Source: Batrachochytrium dendrobatidis JAM81 | Lineage: Eukaryota > Chytridiomycota > Chytridiomycetes > Rhizophydiales | Reading direction: 5' to 3' | NCBI RefSeq assembly: GCF_000203795.2 | Contig: NW_006281109.1 | Coordinates: 72,001-136,000, forward strand | DNA length: 64,000 nucleotides | Shown: positions 21,924 through 32,816 of the stretch, one piece after another | Position numbering within the stretch: position 1 is the stretch's first letter | Layout: the number at the start of each line of letters is the position of its first letter | Translations under genes and position numbers: made by a program | Notes under the pieces: model-generated | What the model was told of the DNA's origin: nothing | Database searches by the model: none | Seen by the model: only the letters and a program-made list of their open reading frames with translations

Positions 21924-23988
21924 TTAGTCTTGGTCGCAGCTCTTTCCAATATAGATGCAGCAAATATCCATGCGAGTGCATCCAGAGGTGGGTTTGGGAC
22001 CACGGGAGGTAGCTCTAGTGGATCGGCTAGCTCTGGTAGTTTGAGTAGTCGATGGGCTGCCAGTGGTAGTAGCTGGGCTATCAGTGGTTGATGGGCTATC
22101 AGCAGTGGTTGATGGACCGTCAACGGTGGTAGCTGGGCTGTCAGTGGTTGATGGGCTATCAGCAGTGGTTGATGGACCGTCAACGGTGGTAGCTGGGCTG
22201 TCAGTGGTTGATGGGCTATCAGCAGTGGTTGATGGACCGTCAACGGTGGTAGCTGGGCTGTCAGTGGTTGATGGACTATCGGCAGTGGTTGATGGACCGT
22301 CAACGGTGGTAGCTGGGCTGTCAGTGGTTGATGGACTATCGGCAGTGGTTGATGGACCGTCAACGGTGGTAGCTGGGCTGTCAGTGGTTGATGGACTATC
22401 GGCAGTGGTTGATGGACCGTCAACGGTGGTAGCTGGGCTGTCAGTGGTCGCTGCCAAGGCTAGCGGGTATGATGGGATATCATCAGTGGTTGATGGACCG
22501 TCAACGGTGGTAGCTGGGCTGTCAGTGGTCGATGGGCCGTCAACGGTAGTAGCAGGTACGTTGGAAGGTTTGGGAGATGAAGATCCGGCAGCACTGAATA
22601 CAGTGCCATCTACACTAGTAAGCTTAGGATAGCCATCAGTAGCGCGATCGCAACCACAACCTTGCGAGAAACCAACACGGCCAGCAGAACGATCGAGGAC
22701 AATGTTAAGATGTGTGTGCATTGGGACACCGAAAAGCATACCAGTGACATTATCAAGGCCGTACATGAGGAAATTGATTTCACCCTTCTCATCAGCCTGC
22801 ATGTATTGATGAGGACCAAGCTCGACACGGATAGTAGATTTAGCTGCAGAGCTGGGGGATCCAGATGATTTCTTGTCAGCAAGAATATCAAAAGAAATGG
22901 TGGGAAGAGCTGCCCAGTCAATGTTGAGCTTTTCCGGAATAGTGTAGTTGAGATTAAAGAAACTTTTAATTTCAGCGGGAGTAAGACTCTTGGGAAGACC
23001 ACCACTGCTTTCAACAGCCTTTTGGAGAACATCGACAACAGCTGGGTTTCCAAGAATCAAACTGGTGCAAGAATCAATAACAGAGATACCAGAGTTAGAA
23101 AAGCCTGATTGCCAATTCTTTGGTAACTTTACAGGCTTGGATCCAATGTTTACACCACGGACATCGACAGTGTAAAAGCTGTCAGTACCAGATGTAGCCC
23201 AAACAGTGGTAGAAGGAGACGAGTTGCAGTCAGTAGCAGGCTCACTGTTTCCAAAATCAATATAAGACTCTTTTGCAAACGAGTAGGGGCATCCGTGGAA
23301 TGCGATCTGATCTTGCTTGACTGCTCCAGTCTTAACCCAGGCATCCATGACAGTGCCATACTTGGATTTGTACTGGGCAATGCCAGGATAACCAACGCCC
23401 ATTAAACCCTGAGAGTCATTTCCAGAAATGAAGATATTGTCGACGGTTTGTTCAAACATGGCAACAATGGGTGCAGCATCAGAAGTGAGAGAGGTGCCTG
23501 GCAGAGAAACAGTGGTATCCGCTCCAAAACCTGTAAAGCCAGAGCCGTCCATATAACCACCACTCACAATAGGAGCTTTGGGTGGACGATCGATATCAAT
23601 AGCTGGTCCCTTGTAGTTATTGAGACCTTTGAATGGAACAACAGTATCACTAGATCCAGAATCCACAAGAAGGTTCAACTGCACAACATAGGTTAGTACA
23701 ATATACGTGATAGCCCAAATACGCGTCCTGACAATCCAAACAGATGCATTATGAAAGTCAACTTACGAGAGTACCATGCACATCCATGCCAATGGTAAAG
23801 CATCCGTTAAAGCCTCCGTTAAGCCTTCCCTTTGTTGGAGAGCCGGAAAAGCTGTTGGATACTTCGACTGTTCTATCGCCAAAACCCTTGAGTTTTGGCA
23901 TAGTTGCTGGAGTTCTAGCAGCAGAGACGGGATCATAGGCCGAAGCCAAGAGCATTGTAAGAAGGGCTGTAGTAATTTGAATAGACAT
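21924..23988 (-). CDS. Secreted A1-family aspartyl protease with repetitive Thr/Pro-rich tail
   Basis: Two exons, 23988-23767 and 23678-21924 (donor GTAAGT, acceptor TTGTGCAG), give 658 residues. MSIQITTALLTMLLASAYDP is a signal peptide. Exon 2 starts with NLLVDSGSSDTVVPF, an intact first catalytic motif. The second site reads VIDSCTSLILG, with Cys where pepsins have Gly. NIVLDRSAGRVGFSQGCGCD ends the protease domain near residue 425. The rest is a Ser/Thr/Pro-rich stalk with six 20-residue units of the type TTDSPATTVDGPSTTADSPS, then a short Cys-containing end (CTRMDICCIYIGKSCDQD). The stalk is likely O-glycosylated and may hold the enzyme at the wall. It is paralogous to the protease at 8482-10031. 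Role: extracellular proteolysis. Confidence 0.88.
22063..22560. repeat. 60-bp coding minisatellite in the protease stalk
   Basis: Six tandem 60-bp units lie at 22081-22440, followed by degenerate ones to about 22560. Three contain GGGCTATCAGCAG and the next three GGACTATCGGCAG, so the array grew by block duplication of two unit types. The unit length is a multiple of three, which keeps the protease frame open. It also leaves an unrelated antisense frame open, which should not be read as a gene. Confidence 0.95.
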
Positions 23989-24727
23989 CTTGGACTGTAT
24001 AAGTTGATTTAGAAACTAGGAAATAGTGCACTCTTTTATATTCATAAAACTAATGTATATTTGATCACATTCCATGTTGGCTATGCTTTTAATGATTTGC
24101 ATCACACATGGTTGCATTGTGTAATTAGTACTGCATTCAACTGATATTTCGCAAGCCAGACTCGTTAATCATTGGCTGGGTAAAATGCAGGCCTTGGCTT
24201 AATCAAATACCACATGTTTGATGCATTATTGCTTTGCCATTTGGTCTATCAATTAGCTCGAGTATCTCAGAATAAATATGATTAAGGGTAGCAACATGTG
24301 ATTAAGTGGGAGCATGTTTATTTGATGATGCTTTTCACATGGTAGTATTCATGCATATGATAAAAATCACAAGTCGATACTTAGGACTCGAGTAGTTTTG
24401 ACATACTACTAGCAGAGATGGATCTGGTCCTTTCAACGGACTTGCATGGGAAACACAGAATACCTACCCTGATTCTTTAAAGCAGAAACGATTCAAATCA
24501 AGTAGACACTCGTGTTTGTAATACAGTAGCAGCCACTTGCATAGCCCAACAAGAACTCGGTCAATCGTTGGTTCTAGTCAATACGTTTAACCTTGAAAAG
24601 GCTGTCAAAAATAGACTACATCATCAACCGGTTTTTAACCGGGCTTGCACTCGGTCAATTCAGCTACCGACTAAATTTGCAGTTGTGTAGTTTTGCATTA
24701 ATGGGCATCAATTTGCTTAATTGGCAA
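23989..24727. other. Upstream region of the protease, no gene seen
   Basis: Contains the promoter side of the protease gene. The stretch 24420-24700 has a less AT-rich texture than its surroundings, but I could not identify a domain in any frame. No RNA gene or repeat is visible before element D begins at about 24728. Confidence 0.45.
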
Positions 24728-25396
24728 TTTTACAGCCGTATTCACGTAAAATAAAACACTTGTCCTGCATTAGTTGCCTCACTTTGCTTTGAAATAAGCA
24801 ATCACTAGATATTCGTTGTGCCTATCTAGTGGAAATTGATCACTTGAATGGATCCTTTCAGTTATTTTTCAATAGACAACGACCATAACATGATGCTTAC
24901 AAAGCCAAACTAATTTTAAACTGAAATTGTCCTCTTTTGACATAGCCATGCATTGTAGTCACCAGACTCATGTATTCCAATCCAGATATTGAACTCGATT
25001 GTTTTCAAACTCTGTACACACTCATATTGTAAAATCTCATATACGCTTGCACTCTAATCCAAGAAAACAAAGATTGTGTATCTTGGAAATGCAGCCACTG
25101 TTTCCATGCCGATCATACAATATTTGGTTTATAGGAAATAAGAGTTGGGGACTGGACAAGTATCAAGGATGTGGGATCTACTGGAACCGTGATATAAACA
25201 GTGCTTTGAACATTGGTTCGGCTTTACATACAAAAATGAGCACAAAATCCAGTAAGCTTTATCAAAGAATTCAAAGGGCACGACATTGCCCTGTAAATGT
25301 GATGGAAATTAGCACCCATCATTTCATTCGACTAGTTATTTATTATCCACTTGTACCCTTATTAAGGTCTCATCTTACGTGAACACGACTGTAAAA
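24728..25396 (+). mobile_element. TIR element copy D, the longest copy, with a Fanzor-like ORF remnant
   Basis: The left end TTTTACAGCCGTATTCACGT (from 24728) is mirrored by CTTACGTGAACACGACTGTA at the right (about 25374-25393), an inverted repeat with a few mismatches. It is about 670 bp long, against about 390-530 bp for the other two-ended copies. The interior matches copies A, B, G and I, and carries an open frame at 24999-25382. Size and structure suggest an internally deleted derivative of a larger transposon. Confidence 0.8.
24999..25382 (+). pseudogene. C-terminal remnant of a TnpB/Fanzor-like nuclease
   Basis: The 127-codon frame lies inside element D. Around residues 55-72 it reads YQGCGIYWNRDINSALNI. 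TnpB and Fanzor proteins end with a four-Cys zinc finger followed by the RuvC-III motif (R)D-x-N-x-A-x-N-I, and the WNRD form is one I associate with Fanzor proteins. In element I the same place, in another frame, reads CQGCGMYWNRNVN, so a C-x-x-C pair probably existed before the motif. A possible first Cys pair, CSHC, is encoded just upstream at about 25096 in a shifted frame. RuvC-I and II are absent and the frame is shifted, so no working nuclease is encoded. Fanzor nucleases are established in chytrids (Spizellomyces). Confidence 0.55.
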
Positions 25397-25571
25397 ACAT
25401 GGGCTTAACACCACTACCCTTTTTTAGCTGCTTTCAACGCGTTGTGGTGCCAATATATCAAAAGTATCGAGATAGTCTACCCCATCAACATTTTTTTCAA
25501 CATGATATTTTATTTTCTTACAGCACAAAGAAAAACATAATTGCAAACAAGTATACGATAAGAGTATAAAA

Positions 25572-27873
25572 TCACAGGAACTGCTCCGAGTCCCAGTTGG
25601 ATCCGGTGCAGTAGAAATCAAACAATGGTGGATTGGCAGCAGAGGGAGGAATAATGACTTTCATGGCAACCAAAGTCGACAGCAAAACTCCTACACCTGA
25701 TCCAGAGTCAAGAGCAGATGCCAACACGTAATTATACTTTGTCCACCAAGGTCGGCTGTATGTGAACAGGTAGCACATGAAAGTGAAGGATATGATTAAA
25801 CTGGACAAAAGAGATGACTGGATACCACCTGCTCCAGCAATACCTGCCATGATGGGAAAGTGGACAAATCGCCAGTATGGATGGGGATATCCCTTGTTGG
25901 CAAGCCATGGCAGAATGGGAAGAATAGCACCAAAAAGATAGCCTAGATTGAGTGAAAAGTATGGTGACGACGCTCCAAAAAACTTTCCAGGTCCAATAGC
26001 ACCCCAAATAGCACCGGCATTGAAAAAGGTGGTATGTCCGGGATACGACCAATCTTCGTTGCCAAGTGGGAAATAATCAATCGCAATCCATACGGCTGCA
26101 GTGTTGGAAAACGCACCAATAATTGTTCCCCATAACTGTGAAATGACCATGTGGACAGGATTGATGTGTAAATAATGTCCTACTTTCAAGTCATATGTCA
26201 AGGACAATGCTTGGATCATGATATTGTACGAGTATGACTTGAATGTCATGACAGCGACCGTTTGTCCAGGAATAAACAGACCCATGAGCAATTCAGTGAT
26301 GATATTGAGGCCAAGCTGCTGTCCAGATGAACCTTGAATGATACCATACGGAATCAAAAAGATGAACGCGAGAACAAGACCGAAAAGAGTACCCCACCAC
26401 GGCAAATGGAAAGGTGTAAAAATACCAACAAACAACATGACAACAAGCCAGAAAGCTAGCCATGACATATACATCCATTCAGGAATATCGGGGTAAGCCT
26501 TCATCAACTCATTGTGGATGTCAGCATGAGCTTCGTCAACCTGATTAAACATCTCCTTGGTTTGACGTATAATATCCTTATAGTACCAAAGAGCAACATG
26601 AGATATACCGCACGTAAGTGCAAAGAAAGACATGGAGTAGCTGACTGCAAACATCTCAGTAAGATAGATAGGCTTGACAAGATCATACGCAGTCTCGTTG
26701 AGCTCAAAGTTGTTTCTGTCATAGAAGCTAGTAGCACGAATACGAGCGCCGGTTTTAGTGAATAGAGCAGGAGTGTTGAGAATGGGGAAGGGAGTACCAT
26801 CCTCAAACGTGTACACGTGGGCAAGAGTGGGATTACCAAATGTATTGCGATAGTATGTAATAGGCACGATGATCCACAAGACGACAATGTTGGAGAACAC
26901 CGAGTTGACAATCACCCACCAGGGGATAGAAATGACACCCGAACCAATATTGGACCAGTCAAGTGAAAACGAAAGAATGCCAACACCAGTGTTGGGCGAT
27001 GCGGATCCAAGGAAGCGCGCTGTTTTACTGGCATGAGTAAACATGCAAATTACCGAAAGAGCTTGAAGAGCGGTGGCAAAGAAAGTGGGGATCCACTGGT
27101 AAATGAACATGACACAAAAAGCAAGCCAAAAGAAAGAAAATCGTGACAGGCCGCCGACTTTCTTGGACTCTTCTGATTCTTCGGTTTCATGGAACGATAC
27201 AAACAGAGCGACGGTAGATAGCACAGTGGGCCAGTACATGGCAGCAGGTCGAACAAGGAAGCGACGAGTCATACCCGACAGACCATATCCGATCATTTGA
27301 GTGGTAATGACAAACAGAATCGAATTCCAAAACGTAATTCTGGTATCACCCATAAACTTGTCAAACTTTTGACCAATGACGTTTTCAACACCGTAAGGTT
27401 GACCACCAGCAGCACCAGCAATCATATATACAAGAACGTGCTCCTTGATGGTGAAAGGACCAGGATTAAGAATACCACGAGGAAGAACAGCAGCCAAAAA
27501 TATACCCATCGGGTATGAAAGAATGGCGGCAATATTGCTACTGATGTAAAACGAGTTGGTACGGAAAGAGAAAATTCCTGGTGGTATGCAAAAGTATTGA
27601 TTTACGATTAATTACAGATTCAATCACGAAAACAGCTGCAAAACACTTACCGTTCATCAAGCCCAGCAAAACAGCAAAGATAGTGCCCAGGAGTATCATA
27701 CGAATCGACAGAGATGGTGCAGATGGATCGTCGGTCTCGGGAACGATGCCCTGAGTATACAATTTAGCGTACTCTGCATCAACATCTTCAATGTCGCCTG
27801 ATTTAAGAAGCTCCTTTTCCAAGTTAAGCTCGTGATCGATGGCCTTTTCTTCGGGATCCTTGTCCTTGGTCAT
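25572..27873 (-). CDS. OPT-family oligopeptide transporter, copy 1
   Basis: Exons 27873-27651 and 27577-25572 (donor GTAAGT) give 742 residues. The N-terminal about 60 residues are acidic and cytosolic. Many membrane segments follow, with family motifs: NPGPFTIKEHVLVYMIA near residue 110, SYDL-like LTYDLKVGHYLHINP near 545 and SSPYFSLNLGYLFGA. These place it in the OPT1/PTR-OPT branch (TC 2.A.67), which imports tetra- and pentapeptides with protons across the plasma membrane. It is a tandem duplicate of the gene at 29441-31780, with the same intron position and an exon 2 of exactly equal length (2006 nt). With the secreted proteases nearby it fits peptide uptake after external proteolysis. 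Confidence 0.93.
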
Positions 27874-29440
27874 AATGTATTTTAATTGTATCCTATTCTA
27901 AACAGCGTAGCAAGCTTTTAAAATAAAACGTCTACTAGAATGAAGTTTACCAACAGCGTTTTGGAAATGAGAGGAAACAGTTGTCAAGGATAGATATAAA
28001 CTATAATTCAGAGACGAAATGGTCGAGTTTATATCTTGAACGGAAAATTGGCTCGACAAGCACAAGATTACAAAAAACGTAAAATGGCGTAAAAATGAGC
28101 ACTTTGCTATCATCTTTTGTCGAACTGTACGAGTATTGGCAGTAAAGGCTGTGTTGATGGGAATAACATTACTGTGCAATTCCCAACCATGCATTACCCT
28201 ACTAATGACCGATTTAAAGTCAAAAATCACATGCATGTGACTCAACATGTGTGAAATGTATAGACCAAAGCAGCAGTGCCTCTTATTCTATTACCAACAC
28301 CAATATCAAATGCATTATCACGCTCAAAGAGCATTGCTTAGACAGTGTTTGATGCGGTCAAAGCATTGATCATGGTAGAGATGCAAAGTGGAAGAATGCA
28401 GTATGTCTCGACCAACGAATCAGTAATTCAAATGCAAAGTGTATACCAATCAAGACCACTTTGATCATGAAAAGCCCGCAAGATAGCGATGGGTTCAATT
28501 GTTTGCTGGTTGTCTTGAAACATATATTGGTAAAGCTATAAAACATTCAAATTCAAATATCAAGTAGACAGCCTGATATTATGTAAATCTAATTGTAGCT
28601 TCACACCATTCAGTCTAATCTGCAAATGCTTACTGTTTGGCATCAAACTATCTTAAAATTAGATGCTCAGCATACTCAGCAGCACCAATCAACCCTAATC
28701 CAGATCAATGTCCTTCAAGTTTTCCATCATGCTACAAGTGACCACAATACCCAGCCTCGGGGTTCAATCCCAATACACAGCACCATTTACATTGATTTAT
28801 AAATTAATTTATGTGCATAGTCGTGTGGTCTCTACTACTGCGCATAATTATATTAAGCCTTTGCTGCTTGAGTTTTATTTAATGCAGCCAAGCATTAGTA
28901 AGTAAACCTGAATTGCCAATGTGGTGATAGATTGAGCATATAAAAATTACTCGAGACATGCTACAAAGACTACTGTCGAGTCAGGCAATAATTAAATAAG
29001 TTTATGCAATTTGATGAGCTATTGAGACCCACTAGCAATCTCAAAGTTGCATTTTTGAATATCTAGCCTAAACAAAACGCGGAATAATAAGATCCACAAG
29101 GATTAACTGGATATGGCGACAATACATGTTTGTTGATTCAAGATATAAATGAGCGCTTATTCTATACATTGATTTACAACAATTGTAAAAACTAACCCAC
29201 TTGATCTGAACAGTGTATCATCACAAACTAGTCATTTACTTATAATGACGCCATAGCTCTATCCATAATGGCCGTCCCATCTATAAAATTGACCCAAGCC
29301 AGTATCTTTAATGCTGCACTGCTAATTTAAAAGTTTGGTTTATAAACATTGCTTTAGACATTACACTCGATGCATATCAATAAATGTCAACTACAACATT
29401 TATTCAAGATTAATGTGCCAGCCATGGTTCCCTCCAACGG
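27874..29440. other. Spacer between the two transporter genes
   Basis: The 1.57-kb spacer is not obviously duplicated, although the genes on both sides are. The minus-strand frame 28248-27898 (116 codons) starts just upstream of copy 1 and overlaps what should be its 5' leader and promoter; it has no recognised domain and I treat it as chance. A GGGGTTCAATCCC box at 28758-28770 resembles a tRNA B box but has no matching tRNA fold. Confidence 0.5.
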
Positions 29441-31780
29441 TTAATGTAAAAACTGTGGATCGTCCCAATTGGCACCAATACAATAGAAATCATATACAGG
29501 AGGGTTTGCTGAAGAGTTGGGGATGACCACACCCATTGCAACCAAAGTTGCCAGCAAAACACCTACACCGCTTCCAGAGTCGAGAGCGGCAGCCAACACG
29601 TAATTATACTTTGTCCACCAAGGTCGGCTGTATGTGAACAGGTAGTACATGAAAATGTAGGATATGATGATACGACTTAAAAGTGAGGATTGAATCCCAC
29701 CGGGACTGCCTACACCTGCCATGATGGGAAAGTGGACAAATCGCCAGTATGGATGGGGATATCCCTTGTTGGCAAGCCATGGCAGAATAGGAAGAATAGC
29801 ACCAAAAAGATAGCCTAGATTGAGTGAAAAGTATGGTGACGACGCTCCAAAAAACTTTCCTGGTCCAATAGCACCCCAAATAGCACCGGCATTGAAAAAG
29901 GTGGTATGTCCGGGATACGACCAATCTTCAGTGCCAAGTGGGAAATAATCAATCGCAATCCATACGGCTGCAGTGTTGGAAAACGCACCAATAATTGTTC
30001 CCCATAACTGTGAAATGACCATGTGGACAGGATTGATGTGTAAATAATGTCCTACTTTCAAGTCATATGTCAAGGACAATGCTTGGATCATGATATTGTA
30101 CGAGTATGACTTGAATGTCATGACAGCGACCGTCTGTCCAGGAATAAACAGACCCATGAGCAATTCAGTGATGATATTGAGGCCAAGCTGCTGTCCAGAT
30201 GAACCTTGAATGATACCATACGGAATCAAAAAGATGAACGCGAGAACGAGACCGAAAAGAGTACCCCACCACGGCAAATGGAAAGGTGTAAAAATACCAA
30301 CAAGCAGCATGACAACAAGCCAGAAAGCTAGCCATACCATATACATCCATTCAGGAATATCGGGATAAGCCTTCATCAGTTGATTGTGAATGTCAGCATG
30401 AGCTTCGTCAACTTGATTAAACATCTCCTTGGTTTGACGTATAATATCCTTGTGATACCAAAGAGCAACATGAGATATACCACATGTAAGTGCAAAGAAA
30501 GACATGGAGTATGTTACTGCAAAATACTCGGAGATATAAATTGGCTTGACAAGATCATACGCAGTCTCGTTTAGATTGAAATCATTTTTGTCGTACATGA
30601 GGGTCGGACTCATATGTTTTCCATATCGGTCGTACAATGCAGGAGTGTTGAGTACAGGAAACGGTGTGCCATCCTCATAGGAATAAGGGCCAATCAGAGT
30701 CGGGCTACCAAAATTCTGACGATAGTAGAGGATGGGTACAACAATCCAGATAACAAATACTTCGGATACGGCCATGTTGGCAATCACCCACCAGGGGATA
30801 CTGATTGCAGCAGATCCAATATTGGACCAGTCAAGTGAAAACGAAAGAATGCCAACGCCAGTTTTGGGTGATGCGGATCCAAGGAAGCGCGCTGTCTTGT
30901 TGTTAGTGATCATACAGAGCACTGAGATGGACTGCAAGGCAGTAGCAAAGAAAGTAGGAAACCATTGCCACATGAACATGACACAAAAGGCAAGCCAAAA
31001 GAAAGAAAATCGTGACAGGCCGCCGACTTTCTTGGACTCTTCTGATTCTTCGGTTTCATGGAACGATACAAACAGAGCGACGGTAGATAGCACAGTGGGC
31101 CAGTACATGGCAGCAGGTCGGACAAGGAAGCGACGAGTCATACCCGACAGACCATATCCGATCATTTGAGTGGTAATGATAAACAGAACCGAATTCCAAA
31201 ACGTAATTCTGGTATCACCCATAAACTTGTCAAACTTTTGACCAATGACGTTTTCAACACCGTAAGGTTGACCACCAGCAGCACCAGCAATCATATATAC
31301 AAGAACGTGCTCCTTGATGGTGAAAGGACCAGGATTAAGAATACCTAACGGTAGTGTTTTGGAAAGAAATATGCCTATTGGGTATGAAAGAATGGCAGCA
31401 ATATTGCTACTGATGGCAAACGAGTTTGTTCTAAAGCTAAATACGCCTGTAAAAATTGAACATATATTTCAATTGGTCAGAACCAATGACATGAAAAGCT
31501 TAAATATGTTCAATCAATCAGCAAACCCACCATTAACTAGTCCAAGAAACACTGCCCAAATAGTGCCCAGGAATATCATACGAATCGACAGAGATGGTGC
31601 AGATGGATCGTCGGTTTCTGGAACGATACCCTGAGTATACTGCCTGGCATACTGCTGATCCGACTCTTCCATGCTATCTGTTTTAAAAAGCTCCTTCAAT
31701 GGCTCCAATTCACCATCAGATTGCTTCACATTCACGTAGTCCAACTTGTAGGTGCTGTCATCTTCCACGTATAATGTCAT
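29441..31780 (-). CDS. OPT-family oligopeptide transporter, copy 2
   Basis: Exons 31780-31531 and 31446-29441 give 751 residues. The donor is GTGGGT and the acceptor TTTTTACAG, in the same phase and position as copy 1. The protein starts MTLYVEDDSTYKLDY, differs from copy 1 in its first about 45 residues, then rejoins at YTQGIVPETDDPSAPSLSIR. The transport core carries the same motifs (NPGPF, LKVGHYLHINP). A central block of about 450 bp (roughly 30500-30950) is clearly diverged from copy 1, while the flanks are nearly identical at DNA level. Differences cluster in a loop near residues 230-300, possibly changing substrate range. Role as for copy 1. Confidence 0.93.
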
Positions 31781-32014
31781 TGATTATATTGATAAGGTTG
31801 CAATTCGATAGAGGTGCAGGACTCTTTTATCAATCCTGCAAGAGGGTCGACGAGCTTCAAGGGGGACCTTCCTTACACATACACTCAAAGACTGCAGAAT
31901 CTCCCTTATAGCCATGATGAAAAGTTGAGATGCTTTAACAAGGCTCAAGGGTCGGCTAATACACAAAGCTCTTGTATACACAACGTTGCATTTATTCACC
32001 ATCAGCAAAAACAC
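31781..32014. other. Upstream region of OPT copy 2
   Basis: It should contain the promoter of the transporter copy 2. Overlapping short frames on both strands (31699-32038) have no support. Element E begins at about 32015, so the element lies within about 250 bp of the transporter start. Confidence 0.4.
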
Positions 32015-32421
32015 ACCGTATTCGTGTAAACGAAACACTAAAATAAGGAGCTAAACGATCATCTACACCAGTTCCAATGAACCCCACACTTGCTCAATAC
32101 TCTACATCAAACATTACAAATATTGCGTGATCAGCATAGACACAACAGTTGCATTTCTGAGACACGCAAACATGTAACTACTGCTGCAGCAAAAATGAGC
32201 TGGTAGAGTCTGATTATCAACATAGAATTTGAAGCCGATTATCTGGATTGAAATGGATGAATTGGGTTATAGTTTGATTTGCATGCATCATATAATGAGC
32301 GTTGTGTTTTAAAGGATTGAGAATGCTCCAGGAAAGCGCAGCGAATAGTTGGCCATTGTATATGTCAAAACCAAATGGTCATTACACGATAGTAATCCAT
32401 TTTACACGAATGCAGTTGTAA
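32015..32421 (-). mobile_element. TIR element copy E
   Basis: The left end ACCGTATTCGTGTAAACGAA (about 32015-32034) and the right end TTTACACGAATGCAGTTGTA (32401-32420) are inverted repeats of the family sequence with matching changes (CGTGTAAA for ACGTAAA), about 407 bp apart. Interior words such as GCAAAAATGAGC and AAAGCGCAGCGAATAGTTGG match the other minus-oriented copies. No ORF of the nuclease remains. Confidence 0.7.
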
Positions 32422-32816
32422 ATAACAACATGTCCATATCAAATAGCAGCGCCAATGCATTTTATCATCCCTTGTGTTCGGAATATGATTTCTACTCCTA
32501 TTCCCATAGTCGCCTTACTGTGTTTCTTGTATGGCGTGATAATGATGCGCTTACTGGAATTAGCAGTGTAAGCGCTTATTCACAGCCGATTCTCGTTGAT
32601 TCTCGTCAATCATTTGCCAATCTTGAATCGACTTGCAGTTCTTGAAGTGAATGTTTAATCACGTGTATCTGAGCCATTGAACTTGACAGAATCTCGACTT
32701 TTATCTAAACTTCAAAGTCGCATACTCGGGCATATATATTGTTGTAACATCATTCAATAGGAAATATCAACCATACAATCTTTTAAACTCAACCAGAGCG
32801 TACCACTTTACTAGTC
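32422..32816. other. Promoter region of the CCDC61 gene
   Basis: About 395 bp between element E and the CCDC61 start codon. A plus-strand frame 32349-32645 crosses the element border and is therefore unlikely to be a gene. No promoter motif stands out. Confidence 0.4.

Noticed and set aside
22063..22632. Plus-strand 189-codon frame of VVDGPSTVVAGLS repeats
   Set aside because: It is the antisense of the protease stalk; 60-bp repeats keep several frames open by arithmetic.
27898..28248. 116-codon minus frame upstream of OPT copy 1
   Set aside because: It overlaps the expected leader of the transporter, has no recognised domain and is not preserved upstream of copy 2.
28758..28770. GGGGTTCAATCCC as a tRNA B box
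   Set aside because: No A box, acceptor stem or cloverleaf can be folded around it.
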